From the NCBI RefSeq assembly GCF_922984935.1, contig NC_060079.1, positions 57,595,001-57,659,000 on the forward strand: a stretch of DNA of 64,000 bases, written 5' to 3'. Below, piece by piece: positions 45,180 to 56,132 of this stretch (within the stretch, counting starts at the first letter, position 1; each line of letters opens with the position of its first letter). The notes below the pieces were generated by a model. It made no database searches and had not been told where the DNA came from. It saw only the letters and a list, made by a program, of their open reading frames with translations. The DNA is from Meles meles. Lineage: Eukaryota; Chordata; Mammalia; Carnivora; Mustelidae. Both the position numbers and the translations under genes were made by a program.

Positions 45180-46060
45180 TTCAGCTATATGTAGCATCAC
45201 TGAGTTTTATTATGATTTATTTTGTCTTAGAACTTGGAAGTTGTTTTGTCTTCCTGGATTTTAATTGTATCTGTGTAATCATCCGTCTGACTTTCTTGCG
45301 TGGCTTTTAAGTCTCTTTCCCTCTGGGCTTTAGTGATTTCACTGCAGTATGCCTGGGGCGAATTTATTTATATGTTTCCTGCTTGGGATTAAACATGATC
45401 TGGGAATCTTATGATTCATGTCTTTTCATAAATCCTGGAAAATTCTATCTCTATCTCATTATTGCCTCTTTGACATTATCTCTATTCTGTTGAAAATAAT
45501 TTAGGACACATTTTGGATTTTCTTATTCTGTCTCTAGGCCTCCTAGTTTTCATCTACTTTCTGCGCCCAATAAGAGTAATTTCTTCTGCTGTATGTGTCA
45601 CCACCCATGTGCTCTTGAGCTGGGTCCACGTACGGTAAACCTATTCATTTGGCTTTACATTTCAGTTGGGTGTTTTCTTGTTTGTTTTTTTTTGTTGTTG
45701 TTGTTGTTGTTTTAATTTCTGCAACCTTATTTGGTTCTTTTTCAAAGTTGCTCTGCCTTAATATGTCATTTTTAATGTTTTTGAGTCTTTCTATTATGTG
45801 TTTAATCAATCTCAACATACTCATTTTCTAGTTTTTATCAGAGTTCTCTTTGGATTTTATGAAAGTGGTGATCCTAGGAATGCTGCTGGGTCTGCGGTCT
45901 CTTGTTCACATGGATTGCTCTGCTTTCTGTAATTCTGGATTGTGACTTCATCATAAGCAGGGCTGCATCTGTGAGAAGTCCTGTCCAAAAGCCTGTCCTT
46001 CTAGAGGAGTTTTGAGTTTGCTTTTGCTGGGCATCCCAAGTTATTATTGACCTTGTGTTA
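45180..46060 (-). mobile_element. L1M fragment (5' part), decayed
   Basis: 'ctggaaaattctatctctat', 'cattattgcctctttgacat' and 'accttatttggttctttttc' follow the ORF1 portion of old L1s in reverse. Contains a (TTG)n run at 45692-45710. Boundaries are approximate. Confidence 0.5.
45692..45710 (+). repeat. (TTG)n microsatellite
   Basis: Six TTG units after a T9 run. Confidence 0.9.
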
Positions 46061-46290
46061 ATTTTTAACATTAATTTTTCATTCTAGGCTTCCCAGACCC
46101 CATGGCCATGAGAATTTCAAATCCCTAACCCGTGGGAGCGATTGCCCCATAATTAGGAATTCTCAGGGGAGATTATTTTTCTCCTCCAGAGTCTAGATGG
46201 AGATAGCCATGGTTTCTTATGGTCATCTTGTATTATTGGTGGATTATTATTTTCTAACCACTAGTGGGATTATAGTCTTTGGGTGTGTCT

Positions 46291-46477
46291 TTTTTTTTTT
46301 TTTTAAAGATTTTATTTATTTATTTGGCAGACAGAGATCACAAGCAGGCAGAGAGAGAGGAGAAAGCAGGCTTCCCGCGGAGCAGAGAGCCCGATGTGGG
46401 GCTCGATCTCAGGACCCTGGGATCATGACCTGAGCTGAAGGCAGAGGCTTTAACCCGCTGAGCCACCCAGGTGCCCC
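46291..46477 (-). mobile_element. CAN SINE
   Basis: Reverse copy with a T-run tail, 'cacaagcaggcagagagaga' body and 'gagccacccaggtgcccc' head. Flanks are similar but not identical (tctttgggtgtgtct / actcttttgggtatct). Confidence 0.95.
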
Positions 46478-46489
46478 ACTCTTTTGGGT

Positions 46490-47134
46490 ATCTTGATGTT
46501 ATACAAGGTTCTTACAATTTCTTGCTCCTTGCAATCCCAGGCTGTATTTTCTGTCCACAAAGTAGGCATTAGAATTCAGTCTCTCAAGAATGGAGATGAA
46601 CACATACAACCGGATGGGGTAGTTTCATTTTGAAAAGTTACCACTTTGGTTTGCAAATCTTTTTCCAGTCCTTTTCCGGTATGTCAAAGCTCTACCCCTT
46701 TCCTCACGAATTTGCCTGGTGTTTTAAAGGATGCAGGAAGTTTTTAGCCAGAATTTCTAGATGTTTTGCAACTGGAGTGTGGTCATTTCTATCTTTTTTA
46801 CAGATTGCCTTTTCTGGCATTTTTCAGGAAAAGGAAGTGTGTTATTTGCTTTAAAAATTACATAAAAACCATAGTTTCAAAGAATAGTTTTCCTTCTAAA
46901 ATTGCTTTAATCTTGTCATTTTCCTATCCTCTCATTTTTGAATGAAAATTATATTCTGAAGAAGAAATGAACAGCAAAATATCACGTTTGAAATCATGAC
47001 AATTTCAGCAGTTTTAATGGTTATGCATTCTTGGCAAAATATCTGCAGTTATTTCAATTGTGAATGACTTCAGTAAATACCTTCTCATATGGGAGAAGAC
47101 AACCTCATTTTTTAAAAACAAGGAATGTTTTCTT
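46490..47134. other. unique sequence, no gene recognised
   Basis: No element recognised. A + frame of 74 codons (46630-46854) has no recognisable domain. Confidence 0.5.
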
Positions 47135-47145
47135 AATGGCGGTCA

Positions 47146-47337
47146 TTTTTTTTTTTTTTAAGATTTTATTTATTTATTTGACAGAGATCACAAGTAGGCA
47201 GAGATGCAGGCAGAGAGAGGGGGGGAGCAGGCTCCCTGCTGAGCAGAGAGCCGGATGTGGGGCTTGATCCCAGGACCCTAAGACCATGAACTGAGCCAAA
47301 GGCCGAGGCTTAACCCACTGAGCCACCTAGGTGCCCC
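47146..47337 (-). mobile_element. CAN SINE
   Basis: Reverse copy: T14-class tail, 'cacaagtaggcagagatgca' body, G7 run within the purine-rich part, head 'gagccacctaggtgcccc'. TSD AATGGCGGTCA (47135-47145) and AATGGCAGTCA (47338-47348), one mismatch. Confidence 0.96.
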
Positions 47338-47348
47338 AATGGCAGTCA

Positions 47349-47875
47349 CGTTTTTAACAGCTCTATTGAGCTATAACCAACACACCATAATTGCACATAC
47401 CTAAAGTGTATATAATTTAATATGCTTTTGACATATACATGCACTGTGAAACCATCTTCATAATCAAGATAGTGTACATATGATCACACTGAAAGTTTCC
47501 TTGTCCCCCTATGCAGTCTCTCTCTCCAGCCCCTACCCATGACCCACCTCTATGTCCAGGCAACTGCTGATCTGTTTACTGGTACTACAGATTAGTATGG
47601 ATTTTCTAAAGTTAAATAAGTGGATATAGTAAATACTCTTTTATGTCTGCCTGTATTTCCCTCGGCGTAATTATTTTGAGATTTGTCCATGTTGTTCTGT
47701 GTCTCCGTAGTTTATTCTTTTTATTGATGAGTAGTATAATATTATACTGATGAATCACTATTTGTTATCCATCCCCACCTGTTGATGAGCATTTAAGGTG
47801 TTTCCAGTTGGGTGCTCCAAAATTAAAGCTGCTATAAAGCATTTATGTATAACTTTGTAAGACTATATGGAGTAG
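47349..47875 (-). mobile_element. L1M 3' UTR and ORF2 end
   Basis: 'agctctattgagctataacc', 'cacatacctaaagtgtatat', 'gtgaaaccatcttcataatc', 'ccaggcaactgctgatctgt' and 'acctgttgatgagcatttaa' closely follow the old L1 3' end in reverse. Confidence 0.8.
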
Positions 47876-47879
47876 CAAG

Positions 47880-48090
47880 TATGTACATTGGTTGTAAAAT
47901 CTGTGAAAAAGGAGTCAAGAAAGGCTTCAAGATTTTGGTCTGAGCAACAGAAAGAATGTACTTGGTATGGATGGAGAAGCAGAAAGCTGCAGGAAGGACA
48001 GGTTTTACTGTGAGTGGGTGGGATTTTTGTTGCTGTGGAATCCAGGAGTTTTCTTTCAGGATGTCAAGCAGAAATCTAGATAGAGATAAG
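47880..48090 (+). repeat. ancient interspersed repeat fragment
   Basis: 'cttcaagattttggtctgag', 'caacagaaagaatg' and 'gatgtcaagcagaaatctag' correspond to the far end of the family seen at 11190-12440 and 36865-37530. It is lodged between two L1M pieces. Confidence 0.45.
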
Positions 48091-48119
48091 GAATAAGTTC
48101 TTGGATGACTAAACCTGCT

Positions 48120-50320
48120 TAGTGTTAGTGTGATATATTTTTCTTTACTTTTAATCTCTATGTGTCTTTATATTTAAAGGGGGGTTTTTTGTAGACAACA
48201 TAAGTTGTATCTTGCTTTTTATGTCCACTTCGACAATCTGTCTTGTAAATGGTGAATTTAGAACATTGATGTTCAAAATATTAAGATAGTTGGGTTAATA
48301 TGTACCATATTCACCACTGTTTTCTATTTGTAGCCCTTTTTCTTTTTTCTTGTCTTCTTCTTGCATTCTTTTTCTGCTTTTTGTGTTTTATTTTATTTTT
48401 TAAAGATTTTATTTATTTATTTATTTATTTGACAGAGACTGAGCACAAGCAGGGGGAGTGGAGGAGAAGCAGACTCACCACCCCTCAACTCCCCAGCTCA
48501 GCACAGAGTCCGATGTGGTGCTGTATCCCAGGATCCTGGGATCATGATCTGAGCTGAAGGCAGATGCCCATTAAGACTGAAGCATCCATGCACCCTGCTT
48601 TTTGTAGTTTTAATTGTGCATTTTATGATTCCATTTTGTCTCCTTCCTTCGCATATCAATTATACTTCTTTTTTTAAGTGGTTGGCCTTAGAGTTTACAA
48701 TACATATTGAAGCTAATCTAAGTTTACTTTTCAATAACTTTAAGTAGTGTGAATACTTTATAATTACAAAATAATCCTAATTCCTCTCTCTTATTCCTTG
48801 CACCACTGTTATTTCACTCACACATGAGCACACATAAATATGTACACATAAGAGATATATACATAAGCATATATTTTGTATATGTTGTAGCAGACTTATC
48901 TGTTAGATCAATTAATAACAATATGTTTTTATTTTACCTTATTTATTCCTTCTTTGATGCTTTTCATTACTCTGTGTAGATCTGAGTTTCTGACCTAGAT
49001 TATTTTCTTTTTCTCTAAAGAACTTTAACTTTTCTTGCAGGGTAGGTCTACTAGTAACCAATTACTTCAATTTTTTTTTCTGAAAAAGTCTATTTCTCCT
49101 TCATATCTGAAGAAAAATTTCACAGGGTACAGAATTCTAGGTTGGTGGCTTTTTTCCCACCCTCTCACTACTTTAACATTTTCATCCCACTCTCTTGCTT
49201 ACATGGTTTATGAGAAGAATTTGGGTATAATTCTTTGTTCCTCTACGCATGTTTTTTTAAACTCTGGCTTCTTCCAGGATTTCTTCTTTTTTAACTTCGA
49301 TTTTCTGTAGTTTGAAAATGAGCTGGGCAGATGTAGAGCTTTTTTTGGTTGTTTTTTGTTTGTTTGTTTGTGGCTTTTGCAAATATTGTTTGGTATCCTT
49401 GGAGATTCCTGCATTTATGATTTGCTGTCTGACATTAACTTGAGAGAATTCTCAGTCATTATTGTTTTAAATATTGCTTCTTGTCCTTTCTTGCTTCCCC
49501 TTCTGATATTCCCTTTACATAACAGTTTTTGTAGTTGTCCCTTAGGGTTTGCATTTTTTTTTCAGTCTTTACGATCATTCAGTTTTTGAGAATTCTGTTG
49601 ATACACACTCAAGCACAGATTCCTTTCTCAGTGTGTTCCGTCTACTATTAAGCCCACCAAAGACACTCTTCATTTCTTTCAGTGTTTATTTCTAACATTT
49701 CTTCTGGGTTCTTTCTTAGGATTTCCTCCTCTCCGCTTACATTGCCCATCTGTCCTTTTGTGCTGTTTACTTTATCCATTAGAGCCTTTAGTATTTTCAT
49801 CACAGTTGTTTTAAATTCCTGGTCTGATAATTCCAACATCCCTGCCATGTCGGGGTGTGACGCTTTACTCTGTCTCTTCAGATTGCGTTTTTGTTTTTTG
49901 GTTTTTTTTTTTTTTGTATGTGGGGTTTTTTTTTTTTTTTTGGTTGTTTTGTTTTGTTTTTGTCTTTTGGTATGCTTTGTAATTTCTACTTGATAGCTAG
50001 ACACGATGTAGCAGGTAAAAGCAGCTGCTGTAAATGGGCTTTAGAAATGTAGTGGTGAGGTATGCGGGCAGGGAAGCATTTCTAGAATCCCGTAAATAAT
50101 TCTCAGTGTTTTGAAAGCCTGTGTCTCCACCCTGAGCTTCACAAGTGCTTCTCACTTTTTTATCTTCTCTCCCGCGCAGGAAAGAATGGCTGCAGTGGGT
50201 TAAAGTTTGGTATTTCCCTTTCCTCAGCTGACTTAGATTCTGATAATACCCCAGCTGATTAGGCTCTGATTAAATAGTCTCCCCTGAGGGCAGGCCTTGT
50301 TAGGAAGAACAAAAGTACTG
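48120..50320 (-). mobile_element. L1M fragment (ORF2 start to 5' region), decayed
   Basis: In order along +: 'tgtagacaacataagttgta', 'tggttggccttagagtttac', 'tgtagatctgagtttctgac', 'tttcacagggtacagaattc', 'ttctaacatttcttctgggt', 'tctgataattccaacatccc', 'gctagacacgatgtagcagg'. These are the ORF2 start, ORF1 and 5' UTR region of an old mammalian L1 in reverse. A SINE interrupts it. T-rich runs at 49888-49973 have expanded locally. A - frame of 118 codons (50004-49648) is a decayed ORF1 piece with lysine runs from these tracts. Confidence 0.75.
48385..48594 (-). mobile_element. CAN SINE in L1M
   Basis: Reverse copy with a long (TTTA)n tail and a variant body ('gagcacaagcagggggagtg'), so an older subfamily than its neighbours. 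TSD CTGCTTTTTGT at 48374-48384 and 48595-48605. Confidence 0.93.
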
Positions 50321-50542
50321 TAGCAGAGTTCAAAATGGTTTCTCCCCCTCCCCCTGCTGGAAGCCTGAGGGGATTTTTCTGATAGATATTTAGATATTTA
50401 CCTATTTACCATAACTAGCATACCATAATTAGCATCCCGTTGAGCTTCTGCTGGAAAATCTCACAGTGCTGTAGACTGCCCTCCATAAGCCCCCCTACCT
50501 CCCCCATCCTCAGTCCTTGGGATTGCGAGGTCTTCCAGTTTT

Positions 50543-50727
50543 GTTTTGTTTTTTAAGATTTTATTTATTTACTTGACAGACAGAGATCACAAGTGGTCAG
50601 AGAGGCAGGCAGGGAGAGAGGAGGAAGCAGGCGCCCCGCTGAGCAGAGAGCCTGATGCAGGGCTTGATGGAGGACCCTGAGACCATGACCTGAGCTGAAG
50701 GCAGAGGCTTTAACCCACTGAGCCCCC
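50543..50727 (-). mobile_element. CAN SINE missing its 5' tip
   Basis: Reverse copy ending 'taacccactgagccccc' with no 'acccaggcgccc', so the first dozen bases of the SINE are absent. The TSD is still exact: GGTCTTCCAGTTTT at 50529-50542 and 50728-50741. The element was therefore 5'-truncated at insertion. Confidence 0.95.
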
Positions 50728-50741
50728 GGTCTTCCAGTTTT

Positions 50742-51107
50742 TAACACCGAGTGCTGTCCACACTGAGGCTCTAGGAGTTCCTCACCTACAGTTCAGGTGT
50801 CCGTACCCTGATCCAGGTCCTGCAGAGGAGCCCTGCTCTAGTAAGAAATAACTTCCTGGATTCACCTATCTCTCCAATCTTGGGAGTGCTCTGCCTGGTG
50901 TATCCTCTCCTCTCTTAACAGATTCAAGAGAGTTGATTTTCCAGTCTGTCTGGCAACTTTTTGCTGGTTAGGATGCGGTGGTGATCCAAGCTCCTTACCG
51001 GCAGAACCAGAAAATGGAAGTCAGAGGACTGAGTCTGAAGCTCAGGGGTGAGGTCTCAGCTTGAAACAGGAAGTGGGGAGTTGTCAGAATGTCACTTAGA
51101 AGTGGTG
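50742..51107. other. unique sequence, no gene recognised
   Basis: No element or conserved frame recognised between the SINE and the LTR. Confidence 0.5.
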
Positions 51108-51596
51108 CCAGGTGGAAGAAGGATACCCCCAAGATGTCTACATCCTAACCCTGAAACATACGAATAGTTAGCTTGCGTGGACAAAGGGGCTTTGCAGGTG
51201 TTATTAAGTTAGGAATGTGGAGATGGGCAGATTGCCTTGAATTGTCCTTGTGAGGCCAATGTAACCACAGGGGTCCTTAAAAAAGGGCCAGAGTCAGAGA
51301 GACAAGGAGAGGGAGAAAAAAAATAGACAAGAGAGACTGGGAGATGCCTGTGCTGCCAGCTTTGGGAATGGAAGAAGAGACCATGAGGCAAGGAATGCAG
51401 GCAGCCTCTGGAAGATAGGAAAGGCAAGGAAACAGATTTTTGCCTGGAGCCTCCAGAAGGCACACAGCTCTGCTGACACCTTGATTTTAGCCCAGTGAGC
51501 CTTCTGATCTCCACAAGGATTAAGATGACATGTGTTGATTTACCCCAGTAAGTTCATGTTACTTTGTTACCTCAGCCCCAGGAAATAGACTAAATG
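51108..51596 (+). mobile_element. solitary MaLR-type LTR (MLT1-like)
   Basis: 'aagatgtctacatcctaacc', 'gggctttgcaggtgttatta', 'ccatgaggcaaggaatgcag', 'gcagcctctggaagatagga', 'ctctgctgacaccttgattt' and the end 'catgttactttgttacctca' follow the mammalian MaLR LTR pattern. MaLRs are non-autonomous relatives of ERV-L endogenous retroviruses. Only one LTR is present, with no viral genes beside it, as left by LTR-LTR recombination. Frames across it are incidental. Confidence 0.75.
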
Positions 51597-52079
51597 GCAT
51601 TGCCCAGAGAGTGAGTGACAGCTGATAAGTAGTGTTAGAATATTCTTCTTCTTACCCTTCACCTAGACTGCTAGGTTTCTCTTGGTCTCACTGGTTAGAG
51701 AACCTACATAGGCCCAATTCCATTCTCACTTCCAATCACTTCCTGCCCAGTTGGGAAGGAGTAGAGGCAAGGTTTGCTCCCTGTGACCTTCTAGTCTTGG
51801 GTCTGAAAGTTTTTCTTTACTTGATCTCCAGGATTTTGAAGCATGTGTCTTGATCACTAAGTCTGCCACTTGATTTCTAGCTGTCTGGGTACTTCCAAGG
51901 CTCTAGAAACTTCGACCTTGTTCTTTGTCACTGGGCTTCCTCAACTTCTTGATGGTTAGTTTTCCAGCTGTTTGGAGCCTGGATACTCTCCTCTTTGCTT
52001 CAATCCCCTGGTTTTGAGACTCTTGCCTCTACTCAACAATCTATGACTTTCAGGGATCCACTCTTTCCTTCAGTCAGCA
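51597..52079. other. unique sequence, no gene recognised
   Basis: No element or conserved frame recognised. Confidence 0.5.
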
Positions 52080-52195
52080 CAGTATGCCCACAGATAGTTT
52101 AAAATGCAGGAAATAAAATTTAGAGAGTTGAGACAACCTGCTTAGGGTCCCGGCTGCAGACCTAGGTTTGAAGGCAGATTGGCCTCCAGGAAGGG
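52080..52195 (-). mobile_element. MIR fragment (possible)
   Basis: 'gagttgagacaacctgctta', 'gggtcccggctgcagaccta' and 'ggtttgaaggcagattggcc' loosely follow reverse MIR (gaggttaagtaacttgcccaaggtcac...gggattcgaacccag). Confidence 0.4.
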
Positions 52196-53041
52196 TCCAC
52201 GCTCCAGGCAGCCCCCTCAGTACCCAGGAACGCAGCTGCAGAGACCTAATGTCAAATTTCTATCATGAAAAGTAGTGGCAGAATTATTATTTTTACTCAA
52301 ACTTTACATCACTGGAGAATTCTCAGTCTCCAAATCCGGGCTGTTTCTGAGTATGGCACCTCCAAGGAGAGCTTTCCCAGGTCCTCAGGGCTGGTGGGGC
52401 GGCATAGTGGCCCTTGAGGTTGACTCCGGTTTCCCCCAGCGGGCCCCTGCTGACCTCATGGTGGGTCCCAGGGAGAAGTCAGGCCCTGCGTAAGGCAGAG
52501 CTGTTGGGGACAGGCTGGCATGACTGCGGTCCATACGGCAGGTTGAAAGTAAGCTCTGAGCCCTTCGGTGTGTCAGCAGTTCCATCCGCGCAGCTGGGGC
52601 GGTGCCACAGATGGCACAGACCCCAGGAGCACAGCCGCTGAGTTTTAGGGGGCGTGTACCGCTCCTCAGACTCCCTCTGCTGTGAGGACACACAAAGATG
52701 AATGGCCAGACCGGATGACAGGGCCACTTCTCTCCGCAGGCTGCATACAGAGCGCTTTGTGCTCCTGACCATCGCCGATACTTCCCCTCTGGCAGCGGCG
52801 AGCCGGCTTCCCCAGCGCGGCGGAAAGGAACGCTTGTTTCTGAATTGGTCAGAGTTCAAGCTCAATTATGTCTGGGAACGACGCACGTTCCTTCCCCCCT
52901 TCTCTGGGACTGCAGTGCAAATTTTCAAGCAAACTGGTGCACGTTGCTTTCCGGTGGAAATCGCCACACAGCACTGACCTCTATGGGGCATTCCTTCGGC
53001 GCCTTCCTGGCCGCGGGGCCGCGGAGGAGTCACCCCGGTGC

Positions 53042-53071
53042 GGGTGCGGGTGTCAGTGCGGGCGTCCGGGG
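53042..53071 (+). other. possible G-quadruplex
   Basis: Four G runs (53042-53044, 53048-53050, 53060-53062, 53068-53071) with loops of 3, 9 and 5 bases, within the CpG-rich segment. The middle loop is longer than the usual limit, so stability is uncertain. Confidence 0.4.
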
Positions 53072-53105
53072 CTCGGAGGCTCGCTCTTTCCGGTTTTTGC
53101 GCGTA

Positions 53106-53116
53106 CCCCCCCCCCC
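53106..53116 (+). repeat. C11 homopolymer
   Basis: Eleven C followed by AG and C6, at the edge of the CpG-rich segment. Confidence 0.95.
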
Positions 53117-53120
53117 AGCC

Positions 53121-55710
53121 CCCCTGGAGTGAGGCTGCCAGGCGTCATTTGAACAGGATCCCATTCAAATCTGCCTCTTCTCCTCCCACAGCAAGCCTAA
53201 CTTCAACTTTTCCCTAAGTGGTATAAAGCCTGAGGCCCAGACCGAGTCCAGGAAGGAGAAGGAAGAGGATAGAATCTAATTTGTTTGCCATTTAAAAGTT
53301 ACTTTTATTATGCACACAGCTGGCTCCGTAGATTTCCATAAGGTAGCATGCCCACCCAGAGTGAAGTGAAAGTCCTCTCTCTTGTGCAACGTCAAGTTCT
53401 ACCTTTATTGCTTTTCTTGAAGCTTTGGTATTTCAGCAGACCCTGTTTCTGAATTCCTTTATGTGGCTGCATTGCTGTATGTGGACCTTGAGGAAGAAAT
53501 GAGTGTTGTGTTTCCCCGCGACCCCCCCCCCCCCCAGGGGCGCACAGCACAATGGCTTCCACCCTGAGGTGCACCTGTTTCTAGTATCTGCTCAGAAGCA
53601 GCCAGGGTGTGCCCCCGCCGAGGCTGCCCATGCAGCTGTTGTTTTGTCATTAAAAAATGCAACGGTATTCATGTAGGTTTCAGCCTCCTGAACTCTGTAA
53701 CTTGGGCTTGTTAAAGGGAGCCCATCAGACTCTGTCTGGACTGCTGATAATAGTTGAGATAAAGATCCCACACGGACCCTCACACAGCAGTGTTTATAAT
53801 AATGGAAGGAAGTCTCTCCAACAATATACAGTCCAGCAGACAGCAGATGTGGACCGTGCAAAATTAATGATTAACTGCTCGTCAGTGTGTGTGTCAGGGA
53901 ACAGTACTGCTCTTTAAGGGGCTTATATAGTCTCCCAAAGAAATTAGCTCATGAGAGGGACTCATAGGATAAAAGAAAAAAAGTTAAGGAGAGGCTTGAC
54001 ATATCCTGCTTTTCTCACAGGGCAAAAAATTAAACATAATGGTCTCCTTTTTACAGTGTGAAGTTCTGACTCTGAAGTCGGGGCAGATCATTCACTTGTT
54101 AAAACAAGACATGAACATTCCTGTTACTCCTTCAAGGGAGAGAGGGTTGGTGTGCACTCCAATTGAACTCTAAGTGTACCAGAAAGAAGGGGGAAATTGT
54201 CCAACAATTATCTCAGACACAGAAGACCGTGAAACCAAAAATATTAGGGAAGTGACAGCAGAGTAGTAAATAAGGCTTGATGATCATAATTCATTACCCC
54301 TTTGGATTTAAACGGGCTTTAAAATGCCCAGAAATTCCCATCAAAATTACGGGTAAAAGTAAAGGTAAATATTAGGTCAGTATTAGCAGCCTTGTAATTC
54401 ATCGAAGCCATGTTGCAAGGAATATAATCTCCCAAAATATCTAGTTAAAATGAATTTCATCGTGTTACTTTCTTCCCGTGACTCAACTTTTCGTATCGAG
54501 TCCCCGTGGTAGTTCCACAGGTTAAAAAGGTACTAGGAATCCAAGAAGTTCTGTGATCAATGTAAATCTTGAAATGTTCATTTGGCTGAAGAACCCTTGG
54601 GGTCCCTGGGCCTCAGCCAGCCCTGCGGCCTCTCCAGAATGTCTCTGCTCTGCTCAAGCAGCACATCTTTGCAAAGGCAAAATTTAAGTTTTGAATGACT
54701 GCTCATAGGACTTCATGTCTGGTACATGGTGCTTCCTTTGGAGGAAGGGGTAGGGTCCGTGGAATTCTGTAGAGAGAAATTGGGAGTGGGAGTAGGAGAA
54801 CATGTTAAAAGGAGCTAGTAAAGGAGGAGGAGGACACGCTTCAGTTTTTTGTCTTACACGTGAGTCCTCCTGTAGACTGGTTCGCAGCGCCTTACTGAAC
54901 TTAGTTTCCTCCTGCCTCCACCCCCATCCTGCCCCCTCCATCCAGAAAGGCTGGTTTATGTGCTATTACATTTGCTGTTTCTTCACATGTTCTCTCCTCT
55001 ACTTCGTGAAGTTCCTGAAATGAATCATTCCAACACACACACTTCTTTTTCTTCTCTTTTTTGAGTTTGATTCATGTTCTGTCGTTATTGCATCATTTAA
55101 TTCGTTCATTCCTATATAGTATTTTTTGTTTTTAAAACATTTTAAGTTCCTTGAGGAAGGGAAGATATACATAAATTATATAGATGCGTGCTTAATATAT
55201 ATGCTCAAATTGTTTCCTAATATGCCAATTGTATTTCAACAAATTTGTGTTATGTATGTTTGTAAGACAGATCTGTTGCAAATTTTTTATACACGTACAT
55301 ACACACTCTGACATATCAGGCATAGAGCTAGACATGATGAAAGAGGTGATTCCTTAAACTTGAAAAACACGTGTTTTATTACTTTTAATCCAGTTTTTTA
55401 CTTCCTTTTTGTGTTTTAGATAGTGTAGTCCTCTTCATATAAGCATGAAATATCCACATTGAGGCTTCTGAGACCACTTTCCTTCCTACCAAGTCTCATT
55501 TGCTCTGGCTAACCCACGTTGGTCCTCAGATTTTTTTCCTCCCAGGTTTGGTGCATTCCCTCACTGCCTATGCCAGTGCAGAATAACATGGGACTGGATA
55601 CTGTTTTTATATGTTATGTGCATCGAATCTCCCTTCTTTGTATCTACAACTGACAGTTGTCTTCCTATTATTTGAATGTGGAAAGTGGCAGATTAACTTT
55701 AGATACATAA
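53121..55710. other. repeat-free block next to the CpG island
   Basis: About 2.6 kb in which I recognise no mobile element, unusual for this window. It includes the TATAAA at 53222, a C14 tract and stretches with homeodomain-type TAAT cores (for example aaattaatgattaactgctc at 53860-53879, and gatgatcataattcattacc near 54278). No frame is recognisable as a gene. It is compatible with conserved regulatory DNA, which only cross-species alignment can show. Confidence 0.45.
53522..53535 (+). repeat. C14 homopolymer
   Basis: Fourteen C followed by AGGGG; likely to vary in length between individuals and hard to sequence. Confidence 0.95.
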
Positions 55711-55727
55711 TTTTTTTAAAAGAGATT

Positions 55728-55758
<31 letters not shown>

Positions 55759-55934
55759 TTTGACACACAGAGAGAGAGAGAGAACACAAGTAGGCAGAGT
55801 GGCAGGCAGAGGGTGAAGGAGAACCAGGCTGCCCCATGAGCAGGGAGCCTGATGCGGGACTTGATCCCAAGACCCTGGAATCATGACCTGAGCTGAAGGC
55901 AGATGCTTAACCAACTGAGCCAGCTGGGTACCCC
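55711..55934 (-). mobile_element. CAN SINE, first of a reverse pair
   Basis: Reverse copy with a long (TTTA)n tail (eight or so units, 55730-55761), 'acacaagtaggcagagtggc' body and 'gagccagctgggtacccc' head. No clean TSD. Confidence 0.94.
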
Positions 55935-55940
55935 AAATGG

Positions 55941-56132
55941 ATAAATCCTTAAAATTTATTTGTTTTAGAGAGGAAGAGAGTGTGAGCAGGGGGAGAGACA
56001 GAGGGAAAGGGAAATAATCCCCCAAGTAGACTCCCTGCTGGGCTGGGAGCCTGACTCTTGGGGCTCCATCCCAGTACCCTGAGATCATGACTTTAACCAA
56101 AATCAAGAGTCAGATGCTTAATCGACTGCCCC
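55941..56132 (-). mobile_element. older CAN SINE, second of a reverse pair
   Basis: Reverse, more diverged copy: 'gagtgtgagcagggggagag', 'tgggagcctgactcttgggg', 'aatcaagagtcagatgctta', ending 'cgactgcccca'. It lies six bases from the previous SINE, which probably inserted beside it later. Confidence 0.88.

Larger units (their letters stand above)
52740..53120. promoter_or_regulatory. CpG-island-like segment, candidate promoter
   Basis: By eye I count about 33 CpG dinucleotides in 52741-53110, with the densest part at 52981-53100 ('cctggccgcggggccgcgg', 'gtgcgggcgtccggggctcg'). The rest of the window is strongly CpG-poor, and no repeat is recognised here. Mammalian CpG islands usually mark promoters. 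A splice-acceptor-like ctctccgcag ends at 52739 and another (tctcctcccacag) ends at 53191; a TATAAA is at 53222-53227. No frame across it (longest 128 codons, - strand) is recognisable. It could be a promoter of a non-coding RNA, an alternative first exon, an orphan CpG island or an eroded processed copy. Confidence 0.5.

Noticed and set aside
49648..50004. 118-codon - strand frame with lysine runs
   Set aside because: It is a decayed L1M ORF1 piece whose lysines come from expanded T tracts on the + strand.
50351..50362. Reverse near-match to CTCF (cccctgctgg)
   Set aside because: It lacks the core C after the G run and sits in a pyrimidine-rich tract where such matches arise easily.
51209..51514. 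101-codon - strand frame
   Set aside because: It is antisense to the MaLR-type LTR and has no known domain.
51108..51596. Possible complete endogenous retrovirus
   Set aside because: I see only one LTR-like segment, with no second LTR, primer binding site or viral gene on either side.
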